In this document: one piece after another, positions 1 through 5,381 of the stretch | Position numbering within the stretch: position 1 is the first letter of the stretch | Layout: every line of letters starts with the position of its first letter | Origin: an uncultured Alphaproteobacteria bacterium | GTDB taxonomy: Bacteria; Pseudomonadota; Alphaproteobacteria; UBA2136; UBA6156 | Reading direction: 5' to 3' | Assembly (NCBI GenBank): GCA_937928525.1 | Contig: CALFWJ010000085.1 | Span: 1-8,604, forward strand | Length of the DNA: 8,604 nucleotides | Program-made: the position numbers and the translations under genes | The notes under the pieces: model-generated | The model's database searches: none | Seen by the model: only the letters and a program-made list of their open reading frames with translations | What the model was told of the DNA's origin: nothing

Positions 1-1647
1 GGTATAGGTACCAATTTACCAAGTAATGCCTTATCTGTTTTTGGTTCTTCGCAATCACCTGGCGTTTCCCAAGGCATCCTAAACTTAAGTACCACAGCAA
101 GTCCCCAAGGGTTACGCATGGGTATCCAAGATCTCAGCCATATATGGTTTCAATCTTTTCATAAGATACCGTTGGCTATAAACCCATTAGGCAATTTTGT
201 CGGTATCCGCACCACCAACCCCACCACAGCCCTCCACGTCAACGGTACCCTCCGCATTGCCAACGGCGGCGAAACCCCAGCGGAAGCAGGCGCTGGCGCC
301 ATCCGCTACAACGCCGGCACGCTCGAATTCTCTAACGGCACCGTCTGGACCGCCCTAGCGGCCGCCAGCGGCGACGACGGCGACTGGACCATCTCAGGCG
401 GCGACGTCTACCGTGCAACGGGCAACGTAGGGATTGGTACTACAACGCCAGAAGAAGCGCTGGATGTTGTAGGGGCTGCCCAAATTTCAGTAACAGACCT
501 TACTTTAAATAAAGGCGCCCTAACAATTGTTAACAATAATACCAGCATACTAAGTAATTTAAACGTCATGGGTCGCTTTGGATTAGTACTGAAAAATAGA
601 GCCTCAGATTTACAAAATAGATTTGCAGGGATTGCGTTTGATGTAGGTACTGAAGATGATTCAGACACAATTGGTGCAGCTGTTTATGCCGCACGAGATG
701 GCGATGCTATAGGCGACGCCACATTGCGCGACACAAATTTAGTATTTGCAACAAACGATAATTCTGATGATGGATTAACAGAACGTATGATTATTACGCA
801 TGATGGCTTGGTGGGTATTGGTGAAACCATCCCTTCAAGAGCTCTGCATGTAAACGGCGGAACCAGTAATATACCTGCTATATTTAGCTCTTCTGACGCT
901 CTCTCTTTAATTGAATTTGAAGATGGCAATAGTACAAGTAATCCAAATATTGGTGCAGAAACAAATGACCTGCGCCTTAACTCAGGTACGGGCGGCAATA
1001 TTAAAATGGAAATAGCTGCCACCGAAGTTATGCGTATTGACTCTGCTGGCAACGTCGGTATTGGAACTAACACACCAGCTTATCCGCTAGATATATCAGG
1101 CACACAAAATATCTCTAATGGCGCGCTGCGTATAAGTGACGGTGACAGTTCTAGTGTAGCTATCTGGTTCCCCAATTCTCAAGCAATCAGAACTGGTGTA
1201 ACAGGCACAAACACTTTCTTCGATCTTGGCACGCTCAACTTACGTGACGGTAATGGTAGTTCAGCAAATGCTCAACTCAATGTATTTGGTGGTGCTTATA
1301 TTAAAGATAACGTCGGCATCGGCGTCACCAACCCAGAAGCCCAACTTACCGTTAACACCAATATGATTATTGAAACACCTGCAGGTGGTAACGCTATTAT
1401 CTTCGATGGTTCAAACAGCGCTTCAACTGCCCCAGATATTCGTTTTGGTTCTGCAGGCGTCATCGCCGCCGACTCAGGTCTTACGCTCACCATAGACGCC
1501 GATGCAAATTCATCAGGAAATTCCTTTAGTATCCGTCACGACACACCCACAACAAGCGGAGGTGAACTTCTTCTTACGCTCACAGAAGGTGGTCGCCTTG
1601 GCATTGGTCCCGACACTACCCCTAACCGTCCTCTCCATGTTCAAGGC
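1..1647 (+). repeat. Seven degenerate VGIG-type protein repeats
   Basis: Copies of a 15-17 residue motif, roughly (V/L)GIGxxxPxxxLxVxG, begin at bases 1 (cut by the edge), 199, 427, 811, 1054, 1312 and 1597. Start-to-start spacing is irregular, about 200 to 385 bases. The second copy has VGIR instead of VGIG and the last has one extra residue. The copies are conserved at protein level but diverged in DNA, so this is an old structural repeat rather than a recent tandem duplication. The motif is common in S74-terminated fibre-like proteins and probably marks the start of each folding unit. Confidence 0.85.
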
Positions 1648-2244
1648 AGCGATACCAACTCACCTGTCATCCAAATCCAAGATACCGATGATGCTGGCGC
1701 GAGCGCTATTGCATTCTTAGAGTTTAACGACTCTACTGGCACACGTACTGGCTTTGTTGGTGACAGCTCTGGTGGAACCCTTGACATGACCCTACAAGCG
1801 GAATCTGGTCAAATCCGCCTCCAACCCAGAAGTACTGGCCGTGTCTTCATCTTCGGTACCGGCGGTGTCGGCAGTTGCTTCATTGACGGTGACGGTCCAA
1901 GCACCACCTGCACCTCAGACGCCCGCCTGAAAAAAGACGTCACAACCATTCCTGAAAGCCTTGAACAACTGGCTAAACTCAGAGGGGTCACTTTCAACTG
2001 GAAAGACGAAGCCAAAAATAACCCTGGCCGCAAAACCTACGGCGTCATCGCGCAAGAGCTTCAAGCCGCGTTCCCAGAGCTTGTTGAAGAAGGCGAAGAC
2101 GGTTATCTCCAAGCCACCATGGGCGGTCTTGTTCCAGTCTTCATTAACGCCATTAACCTCTTAAACGATGAAAACAAAGCCCTTAAAGCGCAACTAGAAG
2201 GTATTAACGCTCGCCTAGATGCTCTAGAAAAACGTGCGCATTAA
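1..2244 (+). CDS. Fibre-like repeat protein with C-terminal peptidase S74 chaperone domain (5' partial)
   Basis: The frame is open from base 1, so the Met at 118 is internal; 747 residues are visible and the true start lies off the window. The body is a series of short beta-type repeats (V/L)GIGxxxPxxxLxVxG separated by 50-130 variable residues. It also holds a module with IRYN and NGTVW motifs (about residues 100-120) of the kind seen in phage tail fibres and bacterial surface proteins. The last ~109 residues are an S74 intramolecular chaperone: SDARLKKD begins at Ser639 (codon 1915-1917), with Lys644 five residues on, the Ser/Lys spacing of the self-cleaving dyad in endosialidase-type tail spikes. 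GVIAQELQ and a C-terminal heptad coiled coil (about 715-745) follow. By family knowledge the domain helps the fibre trimerise and then cuts itself off. The only two cysteines flank the stretch just before the cut site. Phage fibre or host surface protein cannot be decided; no other phage genes are visible. Confidence is high for the S74 call, low for biological role. Confidence 0.9.
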   Translation, partial: GIGTNLPSNALSVFGSSQSPGVSQGILNLSTTASPQGLRMGIQDLSHIWFQSFHKIPLAINPLGNFVGIRTTNPTTALHVNGTLRIANGGETPAEAGAGAIRYNAGTLEFSNGTVWTALAAASGDDGDWTISGGDVYRATGNVGIGTTTPEEALDVVGAAQISVTDLTLNKGALTIVNNNTSILSNLNVMGRFGLVLKNRASDLQNRFAGIAFDVGTEDDSDTIGAAVYAARDGDAIGDATLRDTNLVFATNDNSDDGLTERMIITHDGLVGIGETIPSRALHVNGGTSNIPAIFSSSDALSLIEFEDGNSTSNPNIGAETNDLRLNSGTGGNIKMEIAATEVMRIDSAGNVGIGTNTPAYPLDISGTQNISNGALRISDGDSSSVAIWFPNSQAIRTGVTGTNTFFDLGTLNLRDGNGSSANAQLNVFGGAYIKDNVGIGVTNPEAQLTVNTNMIIETPAGGNAIIFDGSNSASTAPDIRFGSAGVIAADSGLTLTIDADANSSGNSFSIRHDTPTTSGGELLLTLTEGGRLGIGPDTTPNRPLHVQGSDTNSPVIQIQDTDDAGASAIAFLEFNDSTGTRTGFVGDSSGGTLDMTLQAESGQIRLQPRSTGRVFIFGTGGVGSCFIDGDGPSTTCTSDARLKKDVTTIPESLEQLAKLRGVTFNWKDEAKNNPGRKTYGVIAQELQAAFPELVEEGEDGYLQATMGGLVPVFINAINLLNDENKALKAQLEGINARLDALEKRAH

Positions 2245-2259
2245 ATAAAATGAACCTAC

Positions 2260-2288
2260 AAAAAAGAGCGCCACCTGCGCTCTTTTTT
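2260..2288. terminator. Bidirectional intrinsic terminator between convergent genes
   Basis: A perfect 12-bp stem (2260-2271 with 2277-2288) closes a five-base loop. The core is GAGCGC/GCGCTC, with six A on the left and six T on the right, so both strands give a GC hairpin followed by a U run. It sits 16 bases after the fibre gene stop and 21 bases beyond the stop of the leftward pilin-like gene, and can serve both. Confidence 0.9.
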
Positions 2289-2308
2289 AATATCTCTCTA
2301 AGCTAGGC

Positions 2309-2878
2309 TTAAACCTTGTTAGCCCGATAAACCACATGTGCTGTTTTACCCTTCCGAATAAGCTGCACACGGCCTTTGCTGTTACTCCGCTCACCATCTA
2401 CTTTTAAGTCAATACCTTCTGCCATTTCAAGCGGCACACCTTCAAATACAACTTCCATGGCATAGCCACTGCTACGCGGTGCTTGGCGTTGCAATACGCG
2501 ACCAGAACCTAAGCTATGACGTACAACCAAACCTCGGCTGGTGGTTTCAATCGGCATATCTTTTAGCACTGCTTTATAATCTTCAATTTGTGAGTATGGG
2601 TACTTCAATACCTGACGGTTCATAAGTACCACAACATTATTTAACGATTGGCCATTGGTCATTTCATACGGCCATTTGCCGTATAGATCGTAAAAATTTT
2701 GATTTGCTGTTTCAATCACAGCCAGTTCATTAGCGCCTTCAGCACCAACAGATGTCCCTAATACACTCTGCCATGGCAAAGCCACAGCGCCAAACGTTCC
2801 TAGGCTGCCCACCATAACGGTTACCAAAATGGCTTCGTCAATAGCAATACCTGCGTTACGTTTATTTAATGTTTTCAT
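2309..2878 (-). CDS. Putative type IV pilin-like / pseudopilin-like protein
   Basis: 189 residues, ATG start. The N-terminus resembles a class III prepilin leader: a basic ten-residue MKTLNKRNAG, then IAIDE, then a hydrophobic stretch (about residues 16-35). This puts Gly at -1 and Glu at +5 relative to a cut after Gly10, the two hallmark positions for prepilin peptidase. Asp at +4 and Ile at +1 (usually Phe or Met) are atypical. About 25 residues after the membrane segment comes NFYDLYGKWP, similar to the FY...G.WP element in the globular domain of minor pilins and pseudopilins. The rest is a predicted beta-rich domain without cysteines, so there is no pilin disulfide loop. The gene is 117 bases downstream of dnaA on the same strand with no clear terminator between. 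The ribosome site is weak (GAG about 6 bases before ATG). No assembly ATPase, platform protein or prepilin peptidase is in view. The reading frame is well supported; the pilin assignment is an inference from the leader and one motif. It could instead be a single-pass anchored periplasmic protein. Confidence 0.6.
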   Translation of the reverse strand: MKTLNKRNAGIAIDEAILVTVMVGSLGTFGAVALPWQSVLGTSVGAEGANELAVIETANQNFYDLYGKWPYEMTNGQSLNNVVVLMNRQVLKYPYSQIEDYKAVLKDMPIETTSRGLVVRHSLGSGRVLQRQAPRSSGYAMEVVFEGVPLEMAEGIDLKVDGERSNSKGRVQLIRKGKTAHVVYRANKV

Positions 2879-2961
2879 TTTTTTCTCAGTTTATTTCGGG
2901 TTGGAGAAGCTTCCAGGCAAACTCCAATGTAAAACCTTATACATGTACACAATAGAAATAT

Positions 2962-2977
2962 CCTGACACCCCTGACA
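2962..2977 (-). repeat. Tandem CCTGACA heptamers between dnaA and the pilin-like gene
   Basis: CCTGACA occurs at 2962-2968 and again at 2971-2977 (TGTCAGG on the minus strand), with a period of nine bases. The pair lies just past the dnaA stop and about 85 bases upstream of the pilin-like gene. It could be an operator half-site pair or chance. The 117-base gap also holds an 8-bp palindrome TACATGTA (2940-2947) and GAAGCTTC (2906-2913). I find no convincing promoter or terminator here. Confidence 0.4.
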
Positions 2978-2995
2978 TAAAGGCAAAATACCGTG

Positions 2996-4360
2996 CTAAC
3001 TTAGTGCCCGCTCTAAAAGCCGCACTTCTTCCGCTAGCGTAGAATCACTCACCAATAACTTCTCCACGGCTTTCGTACCGTGCATCACCGTGGTGTGATC
3101 ACGCCCACCAAACGCACGGCCAATTTCAGGGAAACTGCGCGTAGTCAGTTTTTTACATAAATACATCGCCACTTGGCGCGGCCGTGCAATTTGCCGTTGA
3201 CGGCGGGGGCCGTGCAAGTCCGCAATCTTGATCGTGTAAAATTCTGCCACTTGGCGTTGAATATCATCTAACGTCACACCTTTGGCCTGACTTCTAAATA
3301 AGTCTTTCAACTGCTCTTGCGCAAACTCAAGCGTAATCGTTGCGCCCACAAATTTAGCGTGTGCCGCCAAACGGTTCAGCGCACCCTCTAATTCCCGCAC
3401 GTTACTCACAATGTTTTGCGCCATAAACTCAATCACGTCACGGCCAAGCTCTAACCCTAACAGTGCCGCCTTTTGCTCTAAAATAGCCAACCGTGTTTCC
3501 ACTTCTGGCGCATGCACTTCACACGTTAAACCACTGCCCAAACGGCTTTTTAAGCGCTCTTCCACTCTGTCTAAATCGTGCGGACTTCTGTCCGACGTCA
3601 AAATTACCTGCTTACCCATACTCACCAGCGTATTAAAAGTATGGAAAAACTCTTCCTGCGTCGCGCCCTTCCCGGCAATAAACTGCACATCATCAATCAT
3701 CAGCACGTCTACGTTCCGGAAAGTTTCTTTAAAGTTCAGCGTGCTCTTACTTTGCAGCGCCCGAATAAACCGAAACAAAAACTGCTCCGCCGAAATATAT
3801 AAAACTTTTAGTTTGTCATTCTTGGCTAAAATTTCCCAGCCCACAGCGTGCATCAGGTGCGTTTTCCCAAGCCCCACACCACCATGTAAGAAGAAAGGGT
3901 TATACGCCGCTGTTTCGCCCGCACAAACCGCCTCAGCAATACGGCTGGCCGCAGCATACGCCACAGCATTAGAATTTCCGGTCACAAACGCCTTAAAAGT
4001 AGAAAGCGGGTTCAGTGCCGTACCGCCAAGCAGTTGCGCTTCAATTCCTTCTTCTGGCGTGGCCTCTATTTTTTCGGGCAAAAAATTATCGGGCAATTTT
4101 GGCTTCTCCGACGCCATCGATATCGGCACCACGCAAAAAGTAACAGCCATATCTTTGCCTGAAACCTTGCTTACTGCCGTATTAAAAATATCCTGATAAT
4201 TTTCCGCCACCCAATCCAACATAAACTGCGTGGGCACGCCAACGCTCAATTCAGTATCGTCAAGGCGCATCGCCTGCAAGGGGGCAAGCCAGCTCGCATA
4301 GTCAGCCGCATCAACTGCGGTTTCTAACTCAGCCTGAATCTGTGTCCACAGCTCTTGCAC
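2996..4360 (-). CDS. dnaA: Chromosomal replication initiator protein DnaA
   Basis: 454 residues, GTG start, a typical length. DnaA binds DnaA boxes at oriC, forms an ATP-dependent oligomer, melts the origin and helps load the helicase. Domain I is about residues 1-77 (begins MQELWTQIQ), joined by a short linker of ~40 residues to the AAA+ domain III. Motifs seen: Walker A GGVGLGKT (160-167), Walker B VLMIDDVQF (219-227), sensor I ILTSD (253-257), the ERLKSR segment carrying the arginine finger (268-273), and sensor II VRELEGALNR (321-330). Domain IV carries the DNA-binding signature GGRDHTTVMHGTKAVEKL (418-435). All key residues look intact. The GTG start is chosen because AGGAG lies five bases upstream and domain I begins at once. 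It follows rpsT, an order common in Alphaproteobacteria, but a strong terminator separates them, so dnaA should have its own promoter or rely on read-through. Confidence 0.98.
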   Translation of the reverse strand: MQELWTQIQAELETAVDAADYASWLAPLQAMRLDDTELSVGVPTQFMLDWVAENYQDIFNTAVSKVSGKDMAVTFCVVPISMASEKPKLPDNFLPEKIEATPEEGIEAQLLGGTALNPLSTFKAFVTGNSNAVAYAAASRIAEAVCAGETAAYNPFFLHGGVGLGKTHLMHAVGWEILAKNDKLKVLYISAEQFLFRFIRALQSKSTLNFKETFRNVDVLMIDDVQFIAGKGATQEEFFHTFNTLVSMGKQVILTSDRSPHDLDRVEERLKSRLGSGLTCEVHAPEVETRLAILEQKAALLGLELGRDVIEFMAQNIVSNVRELEGALNRLAAHAKFVGATITLEFAQEQLKDLFRSQAKGVTLDDIQRQVAEFYTIKIADLHGPRRQRQIARPRQVAMYLCKKLTTRSFPEIGRAFGGRDHTTVMHGTKAVEKLLVSDSTLAEEVRLLERALS

Positions 4361-4365
4361 GCGCG

Positions 4366-4370
4366 CTCCT
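4366..4370 (-). promoter_or_regulatory. Ribosome binding site of dnaA
   Basis: On the minus strand AGGAG stands five bases before a GTG codon. This strong site fixes the GTG at 4358-4360 as the dnaA start. Confidence 0.85.
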
Positions 4371-4400
4371 GTTTTTGTTGTTTATGCTTTAAATATCAAA

Positions 4401-4432
4401 AAAGCCGAGTCCCCACCAAGGCACTCGGCTTT
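4401..4432 (-). terminator. Intrinsic terminator of rpsT
   Basis: A perfect 10-bp stem, AAAGCCGAGT (4401-4410) with ACTCGGCTTT (4423-4432), closes a 12-base loop. Read leftwards it ends in a run of six T, the right form for ending rpsT transcripts 34 bases past the rpsT stop. It lies only 41 bases upstream of the dnaA start codon, so it insulates dnaA from rpsT or acts as an attenuating, leaky element between them. Confidence 0.88.
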
Positions 4433-4466
4433 ATCTATAAAATAGTTCTCTTACAGATGTAAGCGC

Positions 4467-4724
4467 TTAGCCAGCAATACGCTTAGCAAGGCGGCTTACC
4501 TTACGGGCAGCCATACCTTTACTTACAACGCCTTTTTGCGCACCACGGGTAAGAGCCGACATTGCAGCCGTAAATAAAGTACCAATGGTTTTTTTGTCGC
4601 CAGCAGCAATAGCTGCTTCAACGTTTTTCACAATACCACGGATTTTTGTGCGCTCAGCGCGGTTTGCAGCATTCCGTGTTTCAGTCTGACGGATGCGTTT
4701 TTTGGTTTGTTTGGTGTGCGCCAT
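4467..4724 (-). CDS. rpsT: 30S ribosomal protein S20
   Basis: 85 residues, ATG start, the usual S20 length. S20 binds 16S rRNA early in small-subunit assembly. The protein is very rich in Lys and Arg. It begins MAHTKQTKKRIRQTETRN, continues with AANRAERTKIR, and ends with the S20-type KGVVSKGMAARKVSRLAKRI. No transmembrane or export signal is present, as expected. An AGGA ribosome site is six bases before the ATG. The gene is a single-gene unit: a candidate promoter with a very short leader lies just upstream and a strong hairpin terminator just downstream, before dnaA. A small hairpin (CTTACA/TGTAAG, 4450-4463) sits right past the stop codon. Confidence 0.96.
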   Translation of the reverse strand: MAHTKQTKKRIRQTETRNAANRAERTKIRGIVKNVEAAIAAGDKKTIGTLFTAAMSALTRGAQKGVVSKGMAARKVSRLAKRIAG

Positions 4725-4730
4725 ATTTTT

Positions 4731-4734
4731 TCCT
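4731..4734 (-). promoter_or_regulatory. Ribosome binding site of rpsT
   Basis: AGGA on the minus strand, six bases before the rpsT ATG at 4722-4724, supports that start. Confidence 0.75.
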
Positions 4735-4745
4735 AATTTTACTCT

Positions 4746-4774
4746 GTTATCTCAATAATATCATTTTATCTCAA
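4746..4774 (-). promoter_or_regulatory. Candidate sigma-70 promoter of rpsT
   Basis: Read on the minus strand, TTGAGA (4774-4769; 5 of 6 against TTGACA), a 17-base spacer, then GATAAC (4751-4746; 4 of 6 against TATAAT). Transcription would begin near 4739, leaving a leader of about 15 bases containing the AGGA site. The -10 match is mediocre. An alternative -10, TATTAT, lies within the spacer but lacks a good -35 partner. The two boxes fall inside a TTGAGATAA direct repeat. Confidence 0.45.
4747..4774 (-). repeat. Tandem TTGAGATAA repeat over the rpsT promoter
   Basis: The nine-base word TTGAGATAA (minus strand) occurs exactly twice, at 4774-4766 and 4755-4747, with start-to-start distance 19 bases, close to two helical turns. 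One copy contains the putative -35 box and the other overlaps the putative -10 box. It may be a direct-repeat operator, or the remains of a promoter duplication. Confidence 0.6.
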
Positions 4775-4904
4775 GGTGCCCAAAGGGCGTGCTTTCTAGG
4801 CCTTCCAAAGTCATATTGGTTCTATTTCGGTGTCAACCTCTGCCTATTACATAAGCATCCGCACCCAAAACCAATCTAGCTCCAGAAAAGTTATATACCA
4901 GCCC

Positions 4905-4913
4905 TGTGGATAA
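4905..4913 (-). promoter_or_regulatory. Perfect DnaA box
   Basis: TGTGGATAA on the plus strand is the exact complement of the consensus TTATCCACA. It lies in the AT-rich gap between rpsT and the orphan gene, about 180 bases upstream of rpsT. I found only this one perfect copy in the gap, with no cluster of second-rank boxes, so it does not by itself define an origin. It could be a DnaA-titration or transcription-control site. Confidence 0.6.
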
Positions 4914-4943
4914 ATCACAAGCCCCAATCTAAAAAAAAGACAA

Positions 4944-4969
4944 AAAAGAGGAGCCGTAGCTCCTCTTTT
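4944..4969 (-). terminator. Intrinsic terminator of the orphan gene
   Basis: A perfect 11-bp stem, AAAAGAGGAGC (4944-4954) with GCTCCTCTTTT (4959-4969), closes a four-base loop CGTA. Read leftwards it runs into T6-G-T-C-T8, a strong U-rich tail. It starts ten bases past the stop codon of the leftward gene at 4980-5381. The plus-strand tail is weaker. Confidence 0.9.
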
Positions 4970-4979
4970 CTTAATATAT

Positions 4980-5381
4980 TTAAACAAGCACTCGTAAACT
5001 TGCTTCTAATTCTACAATTTGCGGCTTCATAGAATCCAAAAAACTATAAGCTCTAGTTGATTTTTCAAGAAATGTCTCAGCTTCAGCAATTTGTTCTTTA
5101 GGGTAGGGCGGAAAACCAATACTTAAAACTTTCTGATAACGTTCTACGAGAGATTCTCTCTGCCGTATATGACTATCCAACAATTCACTATGGTTTTGAT
5201 TTTTAGCTTTGTAAGCAAACAAAGGTTTTTCTTGCGCAAAATTAGAATGAATAGACTGTTCTGCAAACCATTTAAATGGCTCTAACGGAAAACTTTGCTC
5301 CTTAATTAAATAATATTCCCTCACTTTTTCTGGTACACGCCTTAAGTATCCGCTAAACTCGGCCCATGCCCACCGCCGCAA
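4980..5381 (-). CDS. AT-rich orphan gene, hypothetical protein
   Basis: 133 residues if it begins at the TTG at 5379-5381. I do not recognise the family. The protein looks soluble and mostly helical: no signal peptide, no membrane segment, no cysteine. The N-terminal third is aromatic-rich (WAW, EYY, PFKWF). The C-terminal half (about residues 66-130) is charged with heptad-like spacing, possibly a coiled coil, broken by GFPPYP (89-94). Support for a real gene comes from the strong terminator ten bases past its stop and an uninterrupted frame. The start is uncertain: the TTG lies inside dprA and has a purine-rich GGAGAG just upstream, while a GTG at 5322-5324 would give 114 residues and avoid the overlap but lacks a good ribosome site. 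Composition is unlike the neighbours: hand counts give 33% GC over 5161-5280 against 65% over 5401-5460 in dprA, which suggests acquisition by transfer or a decayed remnant of a longer gene. Confidence 0.55.
   Translation of the reverse strand: MRRWAWAEFSGYLRRVPEKVREYYLIKEQSFPLEPFKWFAEQSIHSNFAQEKPLFAYKAKNQNHSELLDSHIRQRESLVERYQKVLSIGFPPYPKEQIAEAETFLEKSTRAYSFLDSMKPQIVELEASLRVLV

Noticed and set aside
118..120. ATG at 118 as the start of the fibre protein
   Set aside because: The frame is open back to base 1 and encodes another VGIG-type repeat (GIGTNLPSNALSVFG), so 118 is internal.
3411..4196. 261-codon plus-strand frame opposite dnaA
   Set aside because: It is fully antisense to a well-conserved dnaA, has no recognisable domain and has odd composition; it is a shadow of the dnaA codons.
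4361..4400. A dnaA promoter (for example TTGATA as a -35 box)
   Set aside because: No -10-like hexamer occurs at acceptable spacing; other hexamer pairs in the gap were equally poor.
4815..4875. ATTGGTT/AACCAAT inverted repeat as mobile-element ends
   Set aside because: Arms are only 7 bp, 47 bases apart, with no target duplication or transposase; probably chance.
4646..4879. 77-codon plus-strand frame across the rpsT start and upstream gap
   Set aside because: It overlaps the conserved rpsT N-terminus, lacks a ribosome site and looks like translated non-coding DNA.
4725..4979. A full oriC
   Set aside because: Only one perfect DnaA box was found, with no cluster and no clear adjacent unwinding element, so there is not enough to call an origin.
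5300..5306. AAGGAG (minus strand) as a ribosome site for a shorter orphan protein
   Set aside because: No ATG, GTG or TTG lies in frame at usable distance; the nearby ATG is out of frame and soon meets a stop.
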